DNA of 17,599 nucleotides from Patulibacter sp052039575 (GTDB lineage: Bacteria > Actinomycetota > Thermoleophilia > Solirubrobacterales > Solirubrobacteraceae): assembly GCA_052039575.1 (NCBI GenBank), contig JBQGEK010000176.1, forward strand, positions 1 to 17,599, written 5' to 3'. Shown here one piece after another: positions 8,210-14,803 of this stretch; within the stretch, counting starts at the first letter, position 1; every line of letters begins with the position of its first letter. Under the pieces are notes generated by a model. The model had not been told where the DNA came from. It made no database searches and saw only the letters and a list, made by a program, of their open reading frames with translations. The translations under genes were made by a program, and so were the position numbers.

Positions 8210-9264
8210 GCGACGGGTCGGCGGAGCGAGGTGGGGGCGGTGGCGCGCAGCCGACGGTGGCGCGGAGCCGTCCGGACGAGCGACTGCAGGAACCCGGCGC
8301 CCCAGCTGACGTGCATCGTCACGAGCACCGCGCCGAGCGGCAGGGCGTCGGCGGGGGCGGGGCGGGTGCGAGCGACCTGGGTCGCGACCGCGAGCAGGTA
8401 CGTCCCGGTGAGGCGGCGCCCGACGCGGCCCGAGCGACCGGGCAGCATCGCCGCCGCGAACGTCACCGGGAGGCCCGCGGCGGCGATCCGCAGCGGGCCG
8501 CAGCTGCTCGGGTGACGCACGAACGTCCGGGCCCGGAAGGCGCCGTAGCGCCAGTACTGGCGGGCCAGCCGCCGCAGGCCGTCGCGCGGCACGTAGGCGG
8601 CACCCATCTCGCGACGACAGACGATCCTGCCGCCACGAGCCAGCACCCGCGCGGCCATCTCGGAGTCCTGGTTGACGGCCCAGGCCGGGTCCCAGCCGCC
8701 GAGCTCGTCGAGCGTGTCGCGGCGCCAGACACCGGTGAAGACGCTGGTCGACAGCTCCCACTCGTCGGCGGGAGCGTCGGCGTCGTCGGCCGCCCACTTG
8801 TCCGACGCTCCCCGACCGAGCCGCCCTCCGAGCGCGGTGGCGACGATCCGCGACCAGTAGCCCTCACCGGTCGGGACCTGCGGGCCCGTGACCCAGGCGA
8901 CGTCTCCGGCCGCGAGCCGATCGATCCCGTGGCGCAGGTAGCCCGGGGGATAGGCCGTGTGGGCGTCCATCCGCGCGACGTAGCGTCCGCGGGCCGCGCG
9001 CAGCCCGACGTTGAGCGCGTGAGCGGTGGTCCGCTCGGGGTTGTCGAGGATCCGGATCCGCGGGTCGGTCGCCTGCAGCCGGCGGAGGATCTCGACGGTG
9101 TCGTCGGTCGAGCGGCCGTCGACGAACAGCAGCTCGACGGTGTGCTCGGTGTCCTGGGCGAGCATCGCCACCACGCTGGCCTCGATCCGGGCCTGCTCGT
9201 CGCGCACGGGCACCAGCACGCTGACCCCGACGCGGGGTGTTCGGGGAGCGACCGTCGGACCCAT
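8206..9264 (-). CDS. Glycosyltransferase family 2, ExoA-like
   Basis: A 352-residue inverting GT-A enzyme. Seen: VSVLVPVRDEQARIEASV across 14-31 (nucleotide-sugar binding start), FVDGRSTDDTVEIL (47-60), ARMDAHTAYPPGYL (97-110) carrying the metal-binding DxD-type Asp100-x-His, NQDSEMAARVL (198-208) as the catalytic ED-like motif, and QYWRYG (236-241) equivalent to the Q..RW acceptor motif. The DAHT.YP and NQDSE variants are typical of ExoA-like enzymes of EPS pathways. The C-terminal third is hydrophobic (about 255-275 and 286-330), so it is probably membrane-associated. It is the first gene of the five-gene operon; the ATG at 9264 gives the normal family N terminus, whereas the open frame continues upstream to an implausible ATG at 9387. 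No clear Shine-Dalgarno is seen. The sugar transferred is unknown. Confidence 0.9.
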   Translation of the reverse strand: MGPTVAPRTPRVGVSVLVPVRDEQARIEASVVAMLAQDTEHTVELLFVDGRSTDDTVEILRRLQATDPRIRILDNPERTTAHALNVGLRAARGRYVARMDAHTAYPPGYLRHGIDRLAAGDVAWVTGPQVPTGEGYWSRIVATALGGRLGRGASDKWAADDADAPADEWELSTSVFTGVWRRDTLDELGGWDPAWAVNQDSEMAARVLARGGRIVCRREMGAAYVPRDGLRRLARQYWRYGAFRARTFVRHPSSCGPLRIAAAGLPVTFAAAMLPGRSGRVGRRLTGTYLLAVATQVARTRPAPADALPLGAVLVTMHVSWGAGFLQSLVRTAPRHRRLRATAPTSLRRPVA

Positions 9265-9301
9265 GACGGGGATCGTGAACCGCCGGAGGCAGCGCCCCCA
9301 T

Positions 9302-9323
9302 CGACCATCGGGGCGATTGGTCG
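9302..9323. promoter_or_regulatory. Hairpin in the leader of the GT2 operon
   Basis: CGACCATCG (9302-9310) pairs with CGATTGGTCG (9314-9323) over a GGG loop with one bulged T, giving a 9-bp stem about 40 nt upstream of the GT2 start. It lies in the likely 5' untranslated region of the minus-strand operon and could be an RNA structure or an operator. Confidence 0.35.
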
Positions 9324-9360
9324 CCTGATTCGGTGACCCCCTTCGCGGCGGGCTCGCCGG

Positions 9361-9407
9361 TCCCCCGATCGGTGGTCCCCGGGTCAACCGGCTGGACCGA
9401 CGATCGG
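9361..9407. promoter_or_regulatory. Inverted-repeat regulatory element between divergent GT2 and GT4
   Basis: In the 211-bp divergent gap, CCGATCGgtGGTCC (9365-9378) faces GGACCgaCGATCGG (9394-9407), 12 of 14 positions complementary across 15 nt. The left arm is embedded in TCCCCCGATCGGTGG (9361-9375), which recurs with one change at 16787-16801. The right arm contains CCGACGATCG, also present in the palindrome at 13100-13129. An operator for a dimeric regulator is the natural reading; it is an inference. Confidence 0.4.
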
Positions 9408-9461
9408 CAGGCTCTCGGCCCGCCGGGCCTCCGCGACAGCGATTCCGTGTACGCCGGTGCG

Positions 9462-9467
9462 TAGGCT
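9462..9467 (+). promoter_or_regulatory. -10 box of GT4, probably leaderless
   Basis: TAGGCT fits the actinobacterial TANNNT -10 pattern and ends 8 nt before the ATG at 9476, so the predicted transcription start falls at or within a base or two of the start codon. No Shine-Dalgarno is present. A leaderless mRNA is expected. Confidence 0.5.
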
Positions 9468-9475
9468 GCTCCCCG

Positions 9476-10735
9476 ATGACCGCGGACTCCCGATCCCGCC
9501 GCGAGCGCCCGATCCGAGTCGGCTACGTCGTGTCGCGGTTCCCCTCGTTGACGGAGACCTTCATCCTCCGCGAGTTGGAGGCGGTCGACGCGGACCCGCG
9601 CGTCGAGGTCGCGCTGATGAGCCTGTTCCGGCCACTCGACGCGACGGTCCACCCGGCGGCCGATCCGTGGATCGCCCGGCGCCATCGGCCGACGCGGCGG
9701 CAGGTCGTCGCCGCCGCCGCGTGGTGGACCGTGCGGCGGCCTGTGCGGACCGCGGCGATCGTCGCGCGGACGTTCGCCGATCACGCGCGCCGACCGCGGG
9801 TGCTCGCCAAGGCCCTGGCGACGACCGTCGTCGCGATGGCCCTGGCTCGCCACGTCGCCCGGGAGCGGATCGAGCATCTGCATGCGCACTTCGCGGCGAT
9901 GCCGGCGCAGGCCGCCTGGACGGTCTGGCGGCTGACCGGTGTCGGCTACAGCGTGACGGCCCACGCCCATGACGTCTTCATCCACCGGCTCGGGCTGCGG
10001 ACGCGGCTGCGGGACGCGGCGTTCGTGGTCGCGATCTCCGACTTCCACCGGACGCTGCTGATCGCCGAGGGCTCCGACCCGGAGCGCACGCCGACGATCC
10101 GGATGGGGATCGATCTCGGCACCTATGCCTACCGTCCTCGGTCCCGTCCCGACGGCACGCCGCCGCACGTCGTGATGGTCTCGAGCTTCCGCGAGTACAA
10201 GGGGCACCGGTTCCTGATCGCGGCGGTCGCGAGCGATCCGGCGCTGCGCGACGTGACCGTCGAGCTGATCGGCACCGGCAACCTCGAGTCCGCGGTGCGG
10301 ACGCAGGTCGCCGTAGCGGGCCTCGACGGCCGAGTCGCCTTCGCGGGGCCGCAGCCCGAGGCGTCGGTGCGCGAGCGCCTTCGCCACGCCGACGTGCTGG
10401 TGCAGCCCTCGGTGATCGCCCGCAACGGCGACACCGAAGGGTTGCCGACCACCCTCGTCGAGGCCGCCGCCTGCGGGGTCACGTTGGTCGCGACGCGGGT
10501 CGCGGGCGTGCCGGACCTGGTCCGCGACGGTGTCACCGGTGCCCTGGCCGAGCCCGGAGACGTCGCCGGGCTGGCGGCCGCGCTGCGGCGGGTGCTCGAG
10601 GCCGACGACGCGGAGACGGCACAGGTCCGCGCGGCGGCGCGGCGGCGGGTGGAGAGCCACCATGCGATCGACCGGAACGCCCGCGAGCTCGTGGCATGGT
10701 TCGAGCTCGCGGGGCGCTCAGGTCCTGGGTCCTGA
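9476..10735 (+). CDS. Glycosyltransferase family 4 (WcaL/EpsF-like, GT-B fold)
   Basis: A 419-residue retaining GT-B enzyme. Seen: VGYVVSRFPSLTETFILREL in two adjoining pieces (15-34), the signature of colanic-acid WcaL-like and related GT4 proteins, IEHLHAHFA (132-140), YSVTAHAHDVF (158-168), VVAISDF (184-190), and the C-terminal donor domain starting VVMVSSFREYKGHRFLI (232-248; Lys242 for phosphate contact), LIGTGN (264-269) and NGDTEGLPTTLVEA (317-330) with the E-x7-E pair Glu321/Glu329, followed by GVPDLVRDGVTGAL (344-357). It is cytoplasmic and transfers an unidentified NDP-sugar to the growing lipid-linked oligosaccharide. It is transcribed alone, divergent from the GT2 operon with which it shares the regulatory gap, and convergent with the oxygenase gene only 8 nt away. 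Confidence 0.92.
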   Translation: MTADSRSRRERPIRVGYVVSRFPSLTETFILRELEAVDADPRVEVALMSLFRPLDATVHPAADPWIARRHRPTRRQVVAAAAWWTVRRPVRTAAIVARTFADHARRPRVLAKALATTVVAMALARHVARERIEHLHAHFAAMPAQAAWTVWRLTGVGYSVTAHAHDVFIHRLGLRTRLRDAAFVVAISDFHRTLLIAEGSDPERTPTIRMGIDLGTYAYRPRSRPDGTPPHVVMVSSFREYKGHRFLIAAVASDPALRDVTVELIGTGNLESAVRTQVAVAGLDGRVAFAGPQPEASVRERLRHADVLVQPSVIARNGDTEGLPTTLVEAAACGVTLVATRVAGVPDLVRDGVTGALAEPGDVAGLAAALRRVLEADDAETAQVRAAARRRVESHHAIDRNARELVAWFELAGRSGPGS

Positions 10736-10749
10736 CCCGTCGGTCAGGA
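10730..10749. terminator. Bidirectional hairpin covering two convergent stop codons
   Basis: TCCTGACC (10730-10737) pairs perfectly with GGTCAGGA (10742-10749) over the loop CGTC. The TGA of the GT4 gene (10733-10735) and the complement of the oxygenase TGA (10744-10746) both lie in the stem. An 8-bp GC-rich stem with a tetraloop is a good intrinsic-terminator-like structure in GC-rich actinobacteria even though there is no U-tract. Confidence 0.5.
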
Positions 10750-11574
10750 GTGGATCGGGAGCAGGTTGCGCAACGCGTTGGCCCGCGATCGGGCCAGCGT
10801 CACCACGTCGTGCACGCGAGACTCGCCGGGGATCCGCGGGTCCTTGCCGCGCTTGCGCAGCGCGTGGTTGGCGGCCCACAGCCGGCTGCGGCGCTCGGTC
10901 GTCGGCGTCCGCCAGGTGACCGAGAGCGAGATCGAGACGTCGTCGCCGTTGCGCACCCAGTGCGGTTGGTCGGGCGGCACGTAGACCCCCTGACCGGGCA
11001 GCAGCTCGTACGGCTTCAGCCCCGACGGAACGTGCGGGATGTTGCGGTGGTGGCCGGCGTAGTAGCGCTCCAGGGCCTCGGCCCGGGCCACGTCGTCGTC
11101 GAACGGCCCCACGTGCATCGTCTTGGTGCCGTGGATCTGAAGCAGGAAGTTGTGCTCCGGGTCGGTGTGCGCCGGGGTGATCGAGCCCGGCGCGGACACG
11201 AAGACGAACGCCTCCCGTCGCATCCGCGTGCCCTCGGTCGGCGGCACCAGCGGGGCGATCCCGTCGAGCACGCGGTCGAGCAGCGCACGGTAGGTCGGAT
11301 GCCGCTCGACGTTCTTCAGCACCATCCACGAGCGGTTCGCGGCGATGTCGGCGAGGACCTCGGCGCCGGTTCGCCCGAGCCGCGGCGCATCACCGTCCGG
11401 CATCGTCACGTCGACGCCGCCGAGGTTGTGCTCGACCAGATCCTCGGGGTGCGACTCGGCGAGCGCGACGAGTGCGTCGATCGTGAGCCACGGGTCGTCC
11501 TGGAGGTGGTGGTGGACCCGGAGGGCGGAACGGTCGTACGCGCGAGCGAACGTGTCGGAGGCGACGGTGATCAT
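10744..11574 (-). CDS. JmjC/cupin-like putative Fe(II)/2-oxoglutarate oxygenase
   Basis: A 276-residue soluble protein that resembles cupin-8/JmjC-domain and related hydroxylase-type proteins. Seen: an N-terminal helical part, NRSWMVLKNVE (80-90) as the strand that opens the fold, AFVFVSAPGSITPAHTDPEHN in two pieces (122-142) giving a facial-triad candidate His136-x-Asp138, FLLQIHGTKTMHVGPF (143-158), where Lys151 is in the position often used to hold 2-oxoglutarate, and LLPGQGVYVPPDQPHWVRNG in pieces (191-210) with His205 as the distal iron ligand, then SISLSVTW (214-221). Substrate could be a sugar, lipid carrier or a protein side chain. ATG at 11574 overlaps the stop of the initiating glycosylphosphotransferase by ATGA, so the two are co-translated. 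The assignment to the double-stranded beta-helix fold is firm from motifs; activity and substrate are inference. Confidence 0.75.
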   Translation of the reverse strand: MITVASDTFARAYDRSALRVHHHLQDDPWLTIDALVALAESHPEDLVEHNLGGVDVTMPDGDAPRLGRTGAEVLADIAANRSWMVLKNVERHPTYRALLDRVLDGIAPLVPPTEGTRMRREAFVFVSAPGSITPAHTDPEHNFLLQIHGTKTMHVGPFDDDVARAEALERYYAGHHRNIPHVPSGLKPYELLPGQGVYVPPDQPHWVRNGDDVSISLSVTWRTPTTERRSRLWAANHALRKRGKDPRIPGESRVHDVVTLARSRANALRNLLPIHS

Positions 11575-12962
11575 GCGGGACCTTTGGTCAGTTCGGGAGG
11601 CACCGGGCCTCCGAAGGCGGTGGGGCTGGGGCTGGGGCCGAGCACGTACTCGGCGGCGGGCGGCCGGACGTCGTGCTGGCGCTCGAACAGCGTCAGCCGC
11701 AACGTCTCGAGGACGATCGCGACGTCGAGCACCAACGAGCGGTGCTTGATGTAGAAGAGGTCGTTGCCGAGCTTCAGGGCGCTCTGCTCGGTGGTGCAGG
11801 CGTAGCCGCAGCGGACGCGTGCCCAGCCGGTGATCCCGGGACGCACCATGTGGCGGTACGGGAACAGCGGGATGTCGTGCTCGAGGTCGTGGCTGATCCG
11901 CACCTGCTCGGGGCGCGGGCCGACGATGCTCATGTCGCCCTTGAGCACGTTGAGCACCTGCGGCAGCTCGTCGACGTGCGTCCGGCGGAGCAGCGATCCG
12001 AGCCGCGTGACCCGCGGGTCGTCGGCCGTCGACCAGTCCGACCCCTCGCCGGTCATCGTCCGCAGCTTGAGGATCTGGAACGGCCGCCCGTCGCGGCCGA
12101 CCCGTGCCTGGCGGAAGAAGACCGGTCCGCCGTCGGCCCGGATCAACGGGGCGAGCACGGCGATCAGCAGCATCGTCGGGACCGTCAGCAGCAGGCTGAC
12201 CACGACGTCGAACGCCCGTCCCGACGAGCTCTCGCGGCAGGCGGCGTCGGGCGACGCGAGCGCGGTCAGCCAGGCGGCGTCGACCGAGGCGAGCGGGACG
12301 ACTCCGAGCGCCGTCTCGCAGAAGGTCTCGAGCGGCACCGCGTGGACGCGCCGGGTGCGCATCGCCGCCGCGACGTGCTGGAGCACGGCGCCGCGGTCGA
12401 CGTGGTCGGTGAAGACGATCAGGTCGCTGCCGGACGTCGAGACCGTCTCGTCGAGCCGGGCCAGTTCCGAGGTGGTCGCCACGACGCGGTAGTTGTCGGC
12501 GCCGACGTCGCGCACCGTTGCCTGGAGATCGCGCGATTCGGCGATCGTCCCGAGCACCAGCACCCGCACGAAGCGGTGCCTCCGGGCTCGGGTTTCGAGC
12601 AGCAGGGTCAGGATCAGCACGATCGCCGTGCCCGCCAGCAGCGGCGCGAGCGGTGGCGCGGACCCGAGCAGCAGCAGGCTGACGAGCACGCTGACCGAGA
12701 CAGCCGCACCGACCTGGGCGATCGGCAGCGCCAGGCGCGCCAGCGGCATCGTCGCGACGACGGCCGGATTGTGGCGGCTGCAGATCGCCGTCACGAGGAA
12801 CGCCAGCAGCAGCACCGCCGCGTGCCGTGGATGCTGGATCGCGGCCGGCGCGGCGCCGGCAAGCGCGATCAACAGGATCGGCAGCGGAGAGCGTGTGCGT
12901 GTGCGGGGCGTCTCGGGGCGATGTGCGGCCGCCGCGTTGGGAGGTTCGGTCGACGGAGGCAC
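11571..12962 (-). CDS. Polyprenyl-phosphate glycosyl-1-phosphate transferase (initiating enzyme, WbaP/PglC-type)
   Basis: This 463-residue protein starts polysaccharide assembly by moving sugar-1-phosphate from an NDP-sugar to undecaprenyl phosphate. Seen: four hydrophobic segments (about 27-43, 47-62, 77-100, 104-122), a Rossmann-like CoA-binding-type domain (RFVRVLVLGTI 130-140 to DLIVFTD 180-186), a re-entrant membrane helix (FDVVVSLLLTVPTMLLIAVL in 251-270) and the bacterial sugar-transferase core: FFRQARVGRDG (282-292), LKLRTM (298-303), RRTHVDELPQVLNVLKGDMS across 326-345, VGPRP (347-351), RPGITG (374-379). The motif before DELPQ is THV rather than the usual TSL/SSI. The start is uncertain: GTG at 12962 is used, GTG at 12983 is the alternative, and neither has a good ribosome site. 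The open frame further upstream is antisense to the Wzc-like gene and is not coding. Confidence 0.92.
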   Translation of the reverse strand: MPPSTEPPNAAAAHRPETPRTRTRSPLPILLIALAGAAPAAIQHPRHAAVLLLAFLVTAICSRHNPAVVATMPLARLALPIAQVGAAVSVSVLVSLLLLGSAPPLAPLLAGTAIVLILTLLLETRARRHRFVRVLVLGTIAESRDLQATVRDVGADNYRVVATTSELARLDETVSTSGSDLIVFTDHVDRGAVLQHVAAAMRTRRVHAVPLETFCETALGVVPLASVDAAWLTALASPDAACRESSSGRAFDVVVSLLLTVPTMLLIAVLAPLIRADGGPVFFRQARVGRDGRPFQILKLRTMTGEGSDWSTADDPRVTRLGSLLRRTHVDELPQVLNVLKGDMSIVGPRPEQVRISHDLEHDIPLFPYRHMVRPGITGWARVRCGYACTTEQSALKLGNDLFYIKHRSLVLDVAIVLETLRLTLFERQHDVRPPAAEYVLGPSPSPTAFGGPVPPELTKGPA

Positions 12963-13099
12963 GGACCGGATGATCGGGGCCACCGGAACCGGTCGCCATC
13001 GGCCGGACGGGTGATTCGGAGGACCAGGGACCGTCCCCCCGGACAGGGTCGGAATCGGAGGGATCCCGAGGTCCCCCGGTTGGCTGAGGCCGGCCCGTC

Positions 13100-13129
13100 C
13101 GATCGTCCGACCCGCGGGTCCGACGATCG
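13100..13129. promoter_or_regulatory. 30-bp near-perfect palindrome
   Basis: CGATCGTC-c-GACCCG (13100-13114) is mirrored by CGGGTC-c-GACGATCG (13115-13129); only the pair 13108/13121 fails to match. There is no loop, which favours a DNA operator for a symmetric protein over an RNA hairpin, though a loopless actinobacterial terminator cannot be excluded. It sits 91 bp upstream of the TATATT box. Confidence 0.5.
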
Positions 13130-13158
13130 CCGATTCCCCGTTCCACCGGGGCTTTCGG
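13130..13158. promoter_or_regulatory. Hairpin next to the 30-bp palindrome
   Basis: CCCCG (13136-13140) pairs with CGGGG (13147-13151) over TTCCAC, with outer CCGA (13130-13133) and TCGG (13155-13158) continuing the stem past a small internal loop. It could be part of a leader RNA or a terminator-like structure. Confidence 0.3.
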
Positions 13159-13219
13159 CCGGTCGACGGGGTTCCGGGGATCCACGAATGTTGGGGTCGA
13201 GCAGCCGGTTCGGACGCGC

Positions 13220-13225
13220 TATATT
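13220..13225 (+). promoter_or_regulatory. -10 box for the Wzc-like gene
   Basis: TATATT stands out in GC-rich surroundings and matches the consensus TANNNT. A start near 13232 would leave a leader of about 64 nt before the ATG at 13296. No good -35 hexamer is visible at the normal spacing, which suggests activator dependence or an alternative sigma factor. Confidence 0.5.
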
Positions 13226-13295
13226 CGCCGCCTGTTGGGTGTACGTGGGTGGCCGCGTCGGCGTGACCGCTCCCTAGCTCGATCCGGCGGTCGCC

Positions 13296-14786
13296 ATGAA
13301 CCCTGACCCCACATCCCCCGGAAACGACATCGGCCCGATCGCGGCGCTGCTGTCCGCGATGCGACGACGATGGTGGGTCGTGGGCTCGCTCGTCGTCGTG
13401 ACGCTCGGGGCCGCGCTGCTCGGCGTCTCGATGCGCGCTCCGTCCTACACCGCATCCGCGCAGGTGCTGGTGACGCCATTCCCCCAGCAGGCCGACTCGT
13501 CGTTGGCCGGGATCCGGATCGTGCGCGATTCGGGGGACGGCGCGCGCAACCTGCTGACGGCGACGGCCCTGCTCAACTCGTCGCAGAACGCGACGGAGGC
13601 CGCCGCGCGCCTCGGCGACGGCACGAGTGCCGACGAGGTGGCCGACGCCGTCGAGATCGAGGCCGCCGGTGGCAGTGATCTGGTGGCGGTCTCGGCGACC
13701 GCCGAGACGCCCGAGCGCGCGGCCGCGCTGGCCAACGCCTACGCTGAGGCCGCGCTGGCGGTGCGCGACCGCGACGTGCAGCAGCAGGCGAAGCTGGCGT
13801 TGACGGCGATCGAGGGGCGTGACGACTCCAGCCTGGAGGTCCCGCGTGAGCAGCTGCGCACGTTGCGAGACCAGGGTGACCCGACCCTCTCGCTGGCGCA
13901 GCCGGCGACGTCCGACGTCGTGGCCAACGGCCCCGGCGGCGGGATGGTCGTGCTCGCTGCGGTCGTGCTCGGGCTCGTCCTCGGCGGCGTCGGCGCGATG
14001 CTGCTCGAGCGCGGCGACCGTCGCGTGCGCTCCCGCGCGGAGCTGCTGCAGGCGATCCCGGTGCCGATGCTGGTCGGGGTGCCGGACGCGCGCGGCCGCG
14101 CGGGGCTCGACATGCCGCCGGCCGTCCGCGAGGCGTTCCGCACGTTGCAGCTGCAGCTGGAGATGCACCGTCAGCCGCTCGACTGCCGGCGCGTGCTGGT
14201 GACCAGCGCCAGCAGCGGCGACGGCAAGACCACCGCGGTGCTGAACCTGGCCGTCGCGCTGGTCAGCGCCGGCCAGCGCGTGGTCGTGATCGACTTCGAC
14301 CTGCGGCGGCCGAGCGTGGCGCCGGCGGTCGGGCTGACCACGATCGAGCCGCTCTCGGCCCTGGTCGGCGTGCCGGTGACGCTCGGCAACGTGATGCGCT
14401 CGGCGCCGCGCCTGGCCCCGCTGCGGGTGGTCCAGATCGCCGGTGGCCCCGATGACGTGATGCTGCTGCCGCAGCTCGCGGTGCGGATGCACGCGCTGCT
14501 CCAGGAGGCCCGCAACGTGGCGGACTACGTGCTGATCGACTCGCCGCCGCTGGGCGAGGTCAGCGATGCCCTGGCGATCATCGACGCGGTCGACGACGTG
14601 CTGCTGGTCGGACGTCCGCGGACCACCGACCGGCGCGCGCTCGACGTGCTCGCCGGACTGCTGGAGCGGACCGAAGTGCGTCCGCTCGGCTGGGTGGTGA
14701 CCGGGGTGCAGTCGACGACGTCGGCCTACTACGAGTCGGCCACGCGGCGCACCCGCCGCGTCCGGCGCACGGTCGAGCGCCGGTAG
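13296..14786 (+). CDS. Wzc/Wzz-like chain-length regulator fused to P-loop (BY-kinase-type) domain
   Basis: A 496-residue inner-membrane protein. Seen: first membrane segment at 25-46 (WWVVGSLVVVTLGAALLGVS in that stretch), an unusually short extracytoplasmic part (about 47-215), including the Wzz-type strand YTASAQVLVT (51-60) and SDLVAVSATAETPERAAALAN in two pieces (127-147), a second membrane segment (216-236), then a cytoplasmic CpsD/Wzc-like ATPase with EAFRTLQLQL (279-288), Walker A SASSGDGKTT (304-313; Lys311), Walker A' VVIDFDLRRPS (330-340) and Walker B VLIDSPP (412-418). Such proteins set chain length and couple polymerisation to export. The C terminus is Arg-rich and has only Tyr478-Tyr479, not the usual tyrosine cluster. 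ATG at 13296 is preceded by an in-frame TAG at 13275, which supports this start. Confidence 0.9.
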   Translation: MNPDPTSPGNDIGPIAALLSAMRRRWWVVGSLVVVTLGAALLGVSMRAPSYTASAQVLVTPFPQQADSSLAGIRIVRDSGDGARNLLTATALLNSSQNATEAAARLGDGTSADEVADAVEIEAAGGSDLVAVSATAETPERAAALANAYAEAALAVRDRDVQQQAKLALTAIEGRDDSSLEVPREQLRTLRDQGDPTLSLAQPATSDVVANGPGGGMVVLAAVVLGLVLGGVGAMLLERGDRRVRSRAELLQAIPVPMLVGVPDARGRAGLDMPPAVREAFRTLQLQLEMHRQPLDCRRVLVTSASSGDGKTTAVLNLAVALVSAGQRVVVIDFDLRRPSVAPAVGLTTIEPLSALVGVPVTLGNVMRSAPRLAPLRVVQIAGGPDDVMLLPQLAVRMHALLQEARNVADYVLIDSPPLGEVSDALAIIDAVDDVLLVGRPRTTDRRALDVLAGLLERTEVRPLGWVVTGVQSTTSAYYESATRRTRRVRRTVERR

Positions 14787-14793
14787 CCGGCGC
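14777..14793. terminator. Hairpin with the stop codon in its loop
   Basis: GCGCCGG (14777-14783) pairs with CCGGCGC (14787-14793); the three-base loop TAG is the stop codon of the Wzc-like gene (14784-14786). It lies in the 17-nt convergent gap before the kinase stop at 14804. All seven pairs are G-C; there is no U-tract. Confidence 0.45.
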
Positions 14794-14803
14794 GCACAGA
14801 ACT

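Larger units (their letters stand above)
12963..13295. other. 333-bp divergent intergenic region
   Basis: No gene was found between the initiating transferase and the Wzc-like gene. The region holds a 30-bp near-perfect palindrome (13100-13129), a hairpin (13130-13158), a TATATT promoter box (13220-13225), a TCCCCCGGTTGG element (13072-13083) related to the element at 9361, and TGATTCGG (13012-13019), also found at 9326-9333. It looks like the main control region of the locus. Confidence 0.55.

Noticed and set aside
6788..8515. 575-codon plus-strand open frame opposite the second ligase
   Set aside because: It is rich in Arg, Gln, Asp and Gly with no hydrophobic core or motif, and is antisense to a well-supported membrane protein.
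11575..13185. Upstream continuation of the oxygenase frame
   Set aside because: It overlaps the whole phosphotransferase in another frame and is compositionally a shadow; the ATG at 11574 gives the complete fold and an ATGA overlap.
12963..14492. Upstream continuation of the phosphotransferase frame
   Set aside because: The frame stays open antisense to the Wzc-like gene but encodes His/Arg/Gln-rich text with no motif; the conserved protein begins near the GTG at 12962.
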